Shown here: piece by piece, positions 52,844-61,611 of the stretch
How positions within the stretch are numbered: position 1 is the first letter of the stretch
Layout: every line of letters starts with the position of its first letter
NCBI GenBank assembly: GCA_017307505.1
Contig: JAFKEE010000044.1
Coordinates: forward strand, 1-64,000
From: Acidobacteriota bacterium
GTDB taxonomy: Bacteria > Acidobacteriota > Terriglobia > Bryobacterales > Bryobacteraceae
Direction: 5' to 3'
Length of the DNA: 64,000 nucleotides
Position numbers and translations under genes: made by a program
Notes under the pieces: model-generated
The model's input: only the letters and a program-made list of their open reading frames with translations
What the model was told of the DNA's origin: nothing
Databases searched by the model: none

Positions 52844-53824
52844 ATGCAATACAACAGACTCGGCAATACTGGACTCAAAGTCTCGCGCATCTGCCTCGGC
52901 TGTATGAGCTTCGGCGATGCAACCAAAGGCTGGCATCCCTGGGTGGTCAACGAGGAAGAGGGCCGCGCGCTCATCCGACAGTCGCTGGATGCCGGCATCA
53001 ATTTCTTCGACACAGCCAACATCTACGCCGCCGGAAGCAGCGAAGAGTTTCTCGGCCGCGCGGTCAGGGATTTCGCCCGCCGCGAGGAACTCGTCATCGC
53101 CACCAAAGTCCACGGCAAGGTGCGGGACGAACCCAATGGCCAAGGCCTATCCCGTAAGGCCATCTTCGGCGAAATCGACGCCAGCCTGAAACGCCTTGGC
53201 ACCGACTATGTCGACCTCTACCAGATCCATCGCTGGGACGACACGACCCCGATCGAGGAGACCATGGAAGCTCTCCATGATGTCGTCAAGTCCGGCAAAG
53301 CCCGCTACATCGGAGCCTCCACCATGCGCACCTGGCAGTTCGCCAAGGCGCTGCATGCCGCGGATCTGCATGGCTGGACCCGCTTTGTCAGCATGCAGCC
53401 GCAGGTCAACCTCGTCTACCGCGAGGAGGAACGCGAACTTCTCCCCCTGTGCGCCGCCGACGGAATCGGAGTCATTCCCTGGAGCCCCCTGGCCCGCGGC
53501 CGCCTGGCTCGCCCGTGGGCGGAACGCAGCGACACCAAACGCGGCCAATCCGACCCGATCTCCCAACGCCTCTACAGCCGCACCGAGGCGGCCGACCAGG
53601 CCGTCGTCGAGCGTCTGACCGAGGTCTCGGCCTCGAAGAGCCTGCCCCAGGCCCAGGTCGCACTGGCCTGGCTGCTGCACAAACCCGTAGTCTCTTCCGT
53701 CATCGTGGGCGCAACCAAACCGCACCATTTGACCGACGCCATCGCCGCCCTCAACGTGGCTTTGACTCTGGAAGACATCGCGGCACTCGAGGAGCCCTAC
53801 CAGCCCCACGACTGGGTTCTCTAG
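52844..53824 (+). CDS. Aldo/keto reductase
   Basis: A 326-residue NADPH-dependent oxidoreductase with a TIM barrel. The catalytic residues are visible: Asp and Tyr in FFDTANIYAAGSSEEFLG, Lys in VIATKVHGK and His in YVDLYQIHRWD. The sequence resembles the AKR11/YghZ-YajO type, which reduces small aldehydes. AGGAC lies about 9 bases upstream of the start. The stop codon directly abuts the remnant of an ADOP permease gene, so DNA after it is a rearrangement scar. Confidence 0.92.
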   Translation: MQYNRLGNTGLKVSRICLGCMSFGDATKGWHPWVVNEEEGRALIRQSLDAGINFFDTANIYAAGSSEEFLGRAVRDFARREELVIATKVHGKVRDEPNGQGLSRKAIFGEIDASLKRLGTDYVDLYQIHRWDDTTPIEETMEALHDVVKSGKARYIGASTMRTWQFAKALHAADLHGWTRFVSMQPQVNLVYREEERELLPLCAADGIGVIPWSPLARGRLARPWAERSDTKRGQSDPISQRLYSRTEAADQAVVERLTEVSASKSLPQAQVALAWLLHKPVVSSVIVGATKPHHLTDAIAALNVALTLEDIAALEEPYQPHDWVL

Positions 53825-54064
53825 CGCGATCGGCCCGGCGTCGCCATCCGGCTCATCGCCTGGGGCTCGCTCATCGGCCTCACCGTCGCCGTCTTCGTAA
53901 CCAGGCCACTCACCATGTTCCTGGTTCCGGGACTGCGTCCCAGCGATCCACTCACCTATCTCTCGGTCGTTGTCGTGCTGGCCGCCACAGGGATTCTCGC
54001 CACGCTCGAACCCCTCCGGCGCGCGCTCACCATCGACCCAGCCACTTCCCTGCGGTATGAGTGA
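53825..54064 (+). pseudogene. C-terminal remnant of an ADOP permease gene
   Basis: The 80 codons following the aldo/keto reductase stop stay open, in the same frame as that gene, until TGA at 54062-54064, but have no ATG start. The translation has a helix (LIAWGSLIGLTVAVFV), DPLTYLSVVVVLAA, a helix, and ends TLEPLRRALTIDPATSLRYE, which is the standard C-terminus of ADOP permeases. Roughly 800 residues are missing. It was probably left when a deletion or insertion joined it to the reductase gene. It ends 3 bases from the convergent RND pump gene. Confidence 0.82.
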
Positions 54065-54067
54065 GCC

Positions 54068-57000
54068 CTACAGTCCACGGCCGCGCAATTGATAGAACAG
54101 CACCGGCGTCACCAGCAGAGAGAGGACCATCGACACGGTGACGCCGCCAATCACCGCGATGGCCAGCGGCTGCAGCATCTGCGCGCCTGAGCCAACGCCG
54201 AGCGCCAGAGGCAGCATGCCGAAGATCGTCGCCAGGGCGGTCATCAGAATCGGCCGCAATCGCCGCCGTCCTGCATGGAATATCGCATCCTTCAATGCGA
54301 AGCCGCGCGCCGTGAACTCCTGCTCCGCATCGAGCATCAGGATGCCGTTCTTGTGCACGATGCCGACCACCATAATTGCGCCCATGAACGAACTGATGTT
54401 CAGCGTCGTCTTCGTCATGAACAATGCCAGCATCGCGCCAAACCCGCAGAGAATCGTCGCCGCCAGGATCGCGATGGGGTGAGAAAAGGATCGAAATTCA
54501 AAGACCAGGATGATGAAGATCAGCAGGATCGACGCCATCAGCACTTGCGTCAGGCCCAGAAAGGATTCCTGCTGGATCTTGTACAACCCGCCATACTCAA
54601 TGTCCGTCCCGGCCGGCAGCGCAATCTCCTTCGGCAGCCGCCGCTGGATCTCGTCCATGGCCGACCCCAGATCCCGCCCCTCCAATCGCGCTGTCACGGC
54701 GGAGAGGTTGCGCAGGTTCTCGCGCAGAATCTCGTATGTGGCCTCTTCCGTCTCTATATGCGCAATGGAAGCCAGCGGCACCGTCTGACCGGTCGGCGAC
54801 GTCAACAGCAACGATTCCAGCTTCTCCGTCGACGACCGGTCCTTCAAGGGATACCGCACGCGAATCCCAATCAGCCGGTCGCCGCGGATCATATTCGACG
54901 CCAGTGTTCCATCCAGAATCGCCTCTTCCAGATCCGCCACATCCTGTACTTTGAAGCCCGCGCGCTGCGCCTTTTCCAGATCCACCCGGAAGTTCACCGC
55001 CGGCCCAATCGGCACTGTGCGATTGACGATATCAACGACACCTTTCACCTTCGGCAGCCACTCTTCCACCCGCTTGGCGATGTCTTTATAGACCTTATCG
55101 TCGTCGTGGTGGATCTTGATCTCGATGGGCTGGGGCGACCACGCCAGGTCACCCACGAGGTCCTCCAGAATATGGGGGAACTCCACCTCGATCACCGGTT
55201 CGGCCGTCGTGATCTTGCGCCGCAGCTCGCTGGTGACCTCTTCCAGGGACCGCTTCCGGTCTTTCTTCAGCCGGATCAGGAAATCGCCGGTATTCGGCTC
55301 AGCGATCGCCAGCGCCAGGCGCGCGCCGGTGCGTCTCGAATAACTCTCGATCTCCGGTGTCTCCCGCAGAAACTTCTCAATGTGGAGCAGCATGCGGTCG
55401 CTTTCCTGCAGCGACGTACCCGGCGGCGTGATGTAGTCCAACACAAACGCGCCTTCGTCCATCTCCGGCAGGAAACCCGAGCCCAACTGATAATAGAGGC
55501 CGACCGTTCCCGCCAGCACGGCCACCGCGGCCAGCATTACGATGCCGCCGTGCTCCAATGCCCAGTGCAGCGAGGCTTCATACCGCACGGTGAGCCAGCG
55601 CAGCCATCGCCCCTCGCCCACCTGTTCGGCCTGTTCCTGGTCCGCAACCGCCTCGTCTTCCCGTTGCTTGAACAGCCATGTCGCCAACACAGGCGTAAAG
55701 AAGATTGCGATGAATAGCGAGGCCAGCAGTGCGGTCACCATCGTCATGGCCAGCGCCCGGAAGAACACCGCCGTGATCCCGCCCAGAAACACGAGCGGCA
55801 GGAACACCATGATCGGCGTCAGCGTCGATCCGATCAGCGCCGGGGTCAGCTCCTCAATCGCGCTCCGCGCCGCCGCCGCGGGCGCCAGCCCCATCGACAG
55901 GTGCACGATGATGTTCTCCACCATCACAATCGCGTCGTCGATCACCACGCCGATGCACGCCGCAAGACCACCCAGAGTCATCAGGTTGAAGCTCATGTGG
56001 AATAGCCGCATGCAGACGATGGCGATCAGCACCGCGATGGGGATCACAATGGACGCCACCAGCGTCGTCCGCCAGCTCTTCAGGAACCCCACCAGCACCG
56101 CGACCGAGAGCGCGAGGCCAATCAGAATGCTCTCCACCACACCGCTGATCGAATCCCGCACCAGCAGCGACTGGTCGTAGAACGTGTTCACCTGGATATC
56201 CGGCGGCAGCGTCTTGCGAATGCTGGCAAACTCGCGCTTCACCGAATCCGCAATCTCCACCGCGTTCCCGTCCGGCTGCTGCAGCACGTTGATCAGCACG
56301 GCCGGCCGCCCATCGGCGGTCACGATGTTATAGACAGGGCGCTCGCTCAGGACGACATTGGCGATGTTCTTCACGGTCACGGGAGTGCCGCGCACAATAT
56401 CCACCACCGTGTCCTCAATCTGTTCCTTCGACCGCAACAGGCCCGTCACCGTCGTCAGGTAAAGGTGGTAATTCTCCTGCAGCATGCCCGCCGCGGTGAT
56501 GATGTTCGAAGCACGGATCGCGTCGGTCACCTTCGTCAGCGGCATGTTGTAGCTGTTCAGCTTCTGCGGATCCACCAGGATGTGATATTCGGGCGGCCGG
56601 CCGCCGACGATGCGCGCCTCCGCCACGCCCGGCAGGTTGTACAGCCTCGGCGCCAGGTTGTAGTACGCCAGATCCCACAGCTCCGCCTGGGACCGCGAAG
56701 GCGACGTGATGCTGTACCCCAGCATCGGAAACACCGAAAACGTCAGTCTGTTGATGTAGAACCGGCAGCCGGGCGGCAGCGATGGCGTGATCTGCGCAAT
56801 GCGCCCCTGCACCAGGTGGAGTGCATTCAGGATGTCCACATCCCAGCCAAAGAACACGCTGATCTCAGTAGACCCGCGCGCCGTCGTGGATCGGATTGTC
56901 GAAATACCCGGGACGATGCGCACGGCTTCTTCGATCGGCCGCGTCACGGTGAGCATCTGCACATCCACCGGAGCAATCCCGTTATCCACCAGAATCACAA

Positions 57001-57139
57001 TGCGCGGGAAATCGGTCTGAGGAAAGATCGCGATGGGGAGCCGAAAAGCAAAAAACACACCCGCCACGGCGAAGCTCACCACAATCAGCAGCATCGCGCG
57101 GCCGTGCGCTTCCACAAAGCGGGCCAGCGCTCTGGTCAT
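54068..57139 (-). CDS. RND-family efflux pump, inner-membrane subunit
   Basis: A 1023-residue proton-driven transporter with the 12-helix RND plan and two large periplasmic loops. The proton-relay pair is Asp401-Asp402 in GVVIDDAIVMVEN, as in AcrB (407-408), placing it with HAE1-type pumps for organic compounds rather than CzcA-type metal pumps. The gene overlaps the adaptor gene upstream by four bases, and is the last of the minus-strand unit. Substrate cannot be told from sequence; the upstream TldD/TldE-like genes raise the possibility of a peptide. Confidence 0.92.
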   Translation of the reverse strand: MTRALARFVEAHGRAMLLIVVSFAVAGVFFAFRLPIAIFPQTDFPRIVILVDNGIAPVDVQMLTVTRPIEEAVRIVPGISTIRSTTARGSTEISVFFGWDVDILNALHLVQGRIAQITPSLPPGCRFYINRLTFSVFPMLGYSITSPSRSQAELWDLAYYNLAPRLYNLPGVAEARIVGGRPPEYHILVDPQKLNSYNMPLTKVTDAIRASNIITAAGMLQENYHLYLTTVTGLLRSKEQIEDTVVDIVRGTPVTVKNIANVVLSERPVYNIVTADGRPAVLINVLQQPDGNAVEIADSVKREFASIRKTLPPDIQVNTFYDQSLLVRDSISGVVESILIGLALSVAVLVGFLKSWRTTLVASIVIPIAVLIAIVCMRLFHMSFNLMTLGGLAACIGVVIDDAIVMVENIIVHLSMGLAPAAAARSAIEELTPALIGSTLTPIMVFLPLVFLGGITAVFFRALAMTMVTALLASLFIAIFFTPVLATWLFKQREDEAVADQEQAEQVGEGRWLRWLTVRYEASLHWALEHGGIVMLAAVAVLAGTVGLYYQLGSGFLPEMDEGAFVLDYITPPGTSLQESDRMLLHIEKFLRETPEIESYSRRTGARLALAIAEPNTGDFLIRLKKDRKRSLEEVTSELRRKITTAEPVIEVEFPHILEDLVGDLAWSPQPIEIKIHHDDDKVYKDIAKRVEEWLPKVKGVVDIVNRTVPIGPAVNFRVDLEKAQRAGFKVQDVADLEEAILDGTLASNMIRGDRLIGIRVRYPLKDRSSTEKLESLLLTSPTGQTVPLASIAHIETEEATYEILRENLRNLSAVTARLEGRDLGSAMDEIQRRLPKEIALPAGTDIEYGGLYKIQQESFLGLTQVLMASILLIFIILVFEFRSFSHPIAILAATILCGFGAMLALFMTKTTLNISSFMGAIMVVGIVHKNGILMLDAEQEFTARGFALKDAIFHAGRRRLRPILMTALATIFGMLPLALGVGSGAQMLQPLAIAVIGGVTVSMVLSLLVTPVLFYQLRGRGL

Positions 57140-58401
57140 GGCTTTCCGGCCTTCGGCGCCGCGATCTCGACAGCCGTGTCTTCGGCGAGACCATACCCGC
57201 TATCGACGATCACCGTCTCCCCGCCCTTCAGGCCGGAAAGGATCGGCACCTTCCCCTCAATCGTCGGCCCAGCCTCCACCTCACGCCGTTTGGCCTTCTT
57301 TTGCTCCACCACCAGGACTGTACCCTTCCGCGTGCCCTCCTCGAACTGTACAGCCTTCAGGGGCACCCACAGCACCTGCTTCAGTTGGCCTGTCACAATC
57401 GTCAGCTCGCCGAACTCGCCTGCCTTCAACGCGCGCTTGCCGTTCGCAATCTCGCACCACGACTCCACCGTGCGCCGCGCCGGGTCTACCGCCTGGTTCA
57501 CTACCGTGATCCGGCCCTCCAAGTGCTCGTCAGGCCGGTCAGAGGCCGTGAACACACACCGCTGCCCCACCTTCAGACTGGCGGCGCTGGCGGCCGGAAC
57601 CTGGGCCCGGGCCACTGCCGTCGACAGGTCGGCCACCGTGAACATCGGCGTGTCGGGCTTGGCCATATCACCCGGAAATACAAACTGCTCCACTACCGTG
57701 CCCGCGAACGGAGACCGGATCTCGGCAAACTGCAGTTGTGTCCCCAGCAGGTTCAGATGCGATTTCGCCTGCTCCAGCCGGCTTTGGGCAATGGTGATAT
57801 CGCGCTGCTTCGACTGTCCCTCCAACAAGGCCAGAGAACGTTGGGCCACCTCGTACGCAGTCTTCGCCTGGGCAAGATCTGTCTCGGCCATCACCAGATC
57901 CCGTTGGGGAATGGCGCCCTGGTCATACAGCATCTTCCTGCGTTCGTAGAACTTTTGGGCCTGATTCAACGCCGCCTGGGCCGTCGCCACCTGCCCGCGC
58001 CCACGCTCGATATCCGCCGGCAGCGTCGACGCGGTGGTCTTCTCCAGCGTCGCCTGGGCATCCGCCACGGCCGCCGCAGCCTCATCCCTCTGCGCCTTCA
58101 GATCCCGGTCGTCCAGCCGCGCCAGCACCTGCCCGGCCGCCACAGTATCGCCCTTGTGCACCCGCAGTTCGCGAATCGGAGCTGTCAGCCGCGCGGCCAG
58201 ATTCGCCTGTTCCCGCGCGAACACCGACGCCGGAGCCTGCTCACTCACCTCGAGATCACCTCGCTCCACCCGCACCACACCCACCTGCACCAGAGGCTTG
58301 GCCGTCTCTTCCTCTTCGCGCTTCGAGCACCCCACCCCGCTGGCCGCGAGCGCGAGAAACAGCACGGCGGCCCGTCTTCGTCCATCATTCCTGGGTCTCA
58401 T
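57136..58401 (-). CDS. RND efflux periplasmic adaptor (membrane fusion protein)
   Basis: A 421-residue lipoprotein-like adaptor. The N-terminal signal ends in ASGVGCSK, a lipobox-like Cys. A half-lipoyl motif (IRELRVHKGDTVAAGQVLARL), a long alpha-hairpin (~90-195) and a beta-barrel follow (EIRSPFAGTVVEQFVFPGD). It joins the RND pump at 54068 to the TolC-like channel at 58398, and overlaps both genes by four bases, so the three are translated together. Confidence 0.92.
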   Translation of the reverse strand: MRPRNDGRRRAAVLFLALAASGVGCSKREEEETAKPLVQVGVVRVERGDLEVSEQAPASVFAREQANLAARLTAPIRELRVHKGDTVAAGQVLARLDDRDLKAQRDEAAAAVADAQATLEKTTASTLPADIERGRGQVATAQAALNQAQKFYERRKMLYDQGAIPQRDLVMAETDLAQAKTAYEVAQRSLALLEGQSKQRDITIAQSRLEQAKSHLNLLGTQLQFAEIRSPFAGTVVEQFVFPGDMAKPDTPMFTVADLSTAVARAQVPAASAASLKVGQRCVFTASDRPDEHLEGRITVVNQAVDPARRTVESWCEIANGKRALKAGEFGELTIVTGQLKQVLWVPLKAVQFEEGTRKGTVLVVEQKKAKRREVEAGPTIEGKVPILSGLKGGETVIVDSGYGLAEDTAVEIAAPKAGKP

Positions 58402-59696
58402 CGCCCGGCCGCGACCTCCAGTTCCAAACGCGCCGTCAAATACGCCGCGATCGCCGAATAATAGTTGGTCCGGGCCTGCGCCAGCTGGTTCTGTGCGGTC
58501 ACCACATCCAGCGCGGCACCTTCCCCGCCTTCATAGCGAACCCGGCTCAGCTTCAGATCCTCTTCCGACAGCGTGACCTGATTGCGGGTCATATCAACCT
58601 GTCCGAACAGCTGCTTCACTCTCAGCAGAGCCGACTCATACTCGGCCGAGAACACCCTCTGCGCCTGGCTCCGGGTGTCCCGCACCTGCGCCGCCCGCGC
58701 CTGAAACTGCCGCGCCAGGCTCAACGACCGGAACCAGTCGAACACCGGAATCGTCAACGACCCGCCCGCCAGATACCCGCGGTCCTGCCAGGTTGGACTC
58801 ACCGAATCCACGCCAAACTGAAACAGACCGCTCAGCTTGGGGTACAAATTCGACTTCGCGATCCGCGACTCCGCCTGGAACCCGTGCAACTGCGCGTCGT
58901 AAAGCTTGAACTCCGGTCGCCGCATATAAGCCGCATCCGCGGGCCCTCCGTTCTCCGGCGCAGGCAGGGGATCGTCCAGGACATCCGCCAGAGGAAGCGG
59001 CGCCGTCACATCCTGCGTCCAGAACGACGCCAGTTCCTGGTTGGCTAACCGGGCCGCGAGCTGCGCCGTATCCGCCGCCTGCCGCAGGAACGCCGTCTGC
59101 GCGGACGCCTTCACTACGTCGGCTCGGGCGGCCTCCCCGCCCTTCCAGAGCAGATTCACTCGCTGCTCGAAGCTTTCGCTCTCGGCCAGCGACGTCTTCA
59201 GAGCTGTCTCGATGTGGCGCGCCAGCAGGGTCCGGTAGAAAGCGTCGGAAACTGCCTTCCGCAGATCGCGCTCCGCCACGGCCACGGAGGCTGAGGCCGC
59301 GTCCTGGGTCGCTCGCGCCCGGGCGAGATCGGCCCGCAGCCGCCCCGAGGTATCAATCTCCTGGATGACATTGACCAGCGCCGTGAACTCCCGCACGCCG
59401 TTGAGGGCCACGAAGCTCATCGTCGAACGGTCCAGCCGGCTCGGGCTGTTGTACATGTAGCTCGACGTGATCTCGGATTGGGGCAGTAGGCCCGCCCGTG
59501 CCTGCCGCACTTCCAGCGCGGCGATGTCGCGCTCTTTCCGCGCCACGCTGGCCGGCGAAGGCACCGCCAGTGCTCTATGGATGCAATCGGCCAGCGTCAG
59601 CGGAGCCGTCGGGGCTACCGGCGGCTGTGCCTGCATCATCAGGCAGCAGAGCGGGAGGACTGCAAGCCCCGCCGGGAATTGGAGTTCGGCGCGCAC
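58398..59696 (-). CDS. TolC-family outer-membrane efflux channel
   Basis: A 432-residue protein with a signal peptide followed by two OEP repeats of helices and strands. Recognisable parts are LTLADCIHRALAVPSPASV at the start, SLAESESFEQRVNLLWKGG in the first half and ALDVVTAQNQLAQARTNYY near the end. The start is a GTG at 59696; an in-frame stop lies just upstream so no longer form exists. It begins 76 bases after the TldE-like gene on the same strand. Confidence 0.9.
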   Translation of the reverse strand: MRAELQFPAGLAVLPLCCLMMQAQPPVAPTAPLTLADCIHRALAVPSPASVARKERDIAALEVRQARAGLLPQSEITSSYMYNSPSRLDRSTMSFVALNGVREFTALVNVIQEIDTSGRLRADLARARATQDAASASVAVAERDLRKAVSDAFYRTLLARHIETALKTSLAESESFEQRVNLLWKGGEAARADVVKASAQTAFLRQAADTAQLAARLANQELASFWTQDVTAPLPLADVLDDPLPAPENGGPADAAYMRRPEFKLYDAQLHGFQAESRIAKSNLYPKLSGLFQFGVDSVSPTWQDRGYLAGGSLTIPVFDWFRSLSLARQFQARAAQVRDTRSQAQRVFSAEYESALLRVKQLFGQVDMTRNQVTLSEEDLKLSRVRYEGGEGAALDVVTAQNQLAQARTNYYSAIAAYLTARLELEVAAGR

Positions 59697-59772
59697 CTTG
59701 ATCCAATAAAAACTTCACCATATCCAGCAGGGCGATGGCGCGGCACATCGCAGGATCAGGCCGAAAGACGGG

Positions 59773-61611
59773 TCAATTGGTGGTCAGCGGGGGCGGCGGC
59801 ACAATGGGAGGCTTCGGCAGGTCGTCGGTCACCGGCTCGAGTTCCAGCTCCTCGAACAGAACCGGCGGTGCCACAATGGAGGCCCCCACCACGAAGTTGC
59901 CCGCCCCCATCAACGCCATGGGCGCCCCATTCTCCAGCCAGTCGAACTGATACTCCTCGTTGCCCGCGGCGACGATATCGCGAAACGCGCGCGTGCCGAG
60001 AGATCGGAACCTCATCCCGCGCACAAGTTCCTCACGCCCGTCCGGGAAGACTTTGAAAACCATCACAGGCGAAGAGACCGGACGCCCGCCGGCGCCGGAA
60101 CGGCTCGCCCGCATGATCGTCCGTCTCAACTCATCCGCGGATCCGGCGGACGGGAAGTCCATCTTCCGCACCAGCATCCCGTACGGTTTGCCCTGCGTCT
60201 TGATCATCTCCAGCAGGCGCGCTTTCAACTCGCTTTCGCTCTCGGTCTTCGACGCCCGCACAAACAGGTTGGAGGTCCTCGCCAGCTTGGCCCCAAAGCT
60301 GCCCGGCAGCCGGGCGTGACCGTTGCTCCTGGTCAAGCCGCGAATCGGCGTCCGCGTCGTCAGCAGCGTTTTCAGGACACCCTTCTCCACCAGGGTCACC
60401 GGTTCCGGAGCCACCCCTTCCAGGTCCGACACATACTGCCCCGCCAGCGGCCGCTTTTTGTACTCTTTCAGCGTGGCGTCATCCACCATGTCCATCCATT
60501 CCGGAAGGACTCGCGAACCCAGCCGGCTCTCCAGTTCCGTGGCCGCCATGGGATACGACCGGCCCGGCTCCGTCACCGGCCTGCGCTGCGGGCAAAGCTG
60601 GTAGCTGAAAACCTCTGCAAACACCTGTGCCGCAGCCTGGCCCGAAAACAAGACAGGGCCCGTGTACGACTCACCTACGGGAGCGGCCGCAATCGAGCTC
60701 AGGTTCTTGGCCACGTCCTCGACCCTGGTTCGCAACTCCGCCTCGGGCGGCAGGGCGTTGGCGTCCAGGGCAGTGACATACGCGCCATCGTAGATCGCCA
60801 TTCCGTCCGGACACTGCTGCGAAGCCCGTACCCGCAAGTAGGCCACCCGGTCATTCACACGGATCGCCGTGGTCTCCGTGGTGGCGATATAGGTGTTTCC
60901 CTGCGAAGTCTCAAAATCGACGCTGGACGAAGTGATCCCCGGATACTTCAGGAAGATCGACGACAACGTCTTCACCCGGTTGCCCCAGGTTTCTTCGTCT
61001 ACTTTGGTGCGCTTCGGCTCCTCAAAGAGCGCACGCCGCGGCGCGGGCCAGAAATCGTCCAGCGGATCGGCAACGGTCACCCCGCGCAACGCCGCCTGCT
61101 TCCGCCCAATCGCCTCGGACGCCGTCTTATACATGCGGTCGAGCGCCAGCCAGATCTGCGTGCGCAACGCGATGGGATCGTTGTCCAACGGCAGCGAGCT
61201 GTCGTCATAGCGTGTGCCGGAATAATAGTCCGTAAAGATGGAGTTCGAGTTGTCCATCTTCGGAGAACCTACCCGCACCTGCACCCGCATCGGACGCATC
61301 TTCGACCGGTTTGGCGCAAACAGCGCCCCCAGCGTCGCGGAAACGACAAAGGATTCCGCGTCGTCGAGCCCGATATCCGCGTAGTAAACGGCCTCGCCCA
61401 TGGTCCGCAGGGCCTTGGCCCGGAGCAGTTCCTGGAACATCGCCTTCAGAATCGGATCGGCCGCCATCGCCGCGTTCACTTTCGCTTCGTGCGCGGGCCA
61501 AGTCGGGTCCTTTTCTGCCGGCGCCGGCTTGTCCTGGGCCAGCGCCCCAGGCGTCAGCAACCGTGTGGCTGCCGCGAATCCTGTCCAGAGCCAACCTCTC
61601 CGGCTAATCAT
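59773..61611 (-). CDS. Exported TldE/PmbA-like protein lacking the metal site
   Basis: A 612-residue relative of the TldD/PmbA metallopeptidase family, with a signal peptide carrying a Tat-like SRRGWLWTG motif. Where TldD has HExxxH, this protein reads AEVFSY (332-337), so both zinc histidines are gone. TldE is also inactive and works as partner of TldD, so this is the expected partner of the protein encoded just upstream, whose gene it overlaps by four bases. Secretion is unusual: classical TldD/TldE are cytoplasmic. The C-terminus is Pro-rich. Confidence 0.8.
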   Translation of the reverse strand: MISRRGWLWTGFAAATRLLTPGALAQDKPAPAEKDPTWPAHEAKVNAAMAADPILKAMFQELLRAKALRTMGEAVYYADIGLDDAESFVVSATLGALFAPNRSKMRPMRVQVRVGSPKMDNSNSIFTDYYSGTRYDDSSLPLDNDPIALRTQIWLALDRMYKTASEAIGRKQAALRGVTVADPLDDFWPAPRRALFEEPKRTKVDEETWGNRVKTLSSIFLKYPGITSSSVDFETSQGNTYIATTETTAIRVNDRVAYLRVRASQQCPDGMAIYDGAYVTALDANALPPEAELRTRVEDVAKNLSSIAAAPVGESYTGPVLFSGQAAAQVFAEVFSYQLCPQRRPVTEPGRSYPMAATELESRLGSRVLPEWMDMVDDATLKEYKKRPLAGQYVSDLEGVAPEPVTLVEKGVLKTLLTTRTPIRGLTRSNGHARLPGSFGAKLARTSNLFVRASKTESESELKARLLEMIKTQGKPYGMLVRKMDFPSAGSADELRRTIMRASRSGAGGRPVSSPVMVFKVFPDGREELVRGMRFRSLGTRAFRDIVAAGNEEYQFDWLENGAPMALMGAGNFVVGASIVAPPVLFEELELEPVTDDLPKPPIVPPPPLTTN

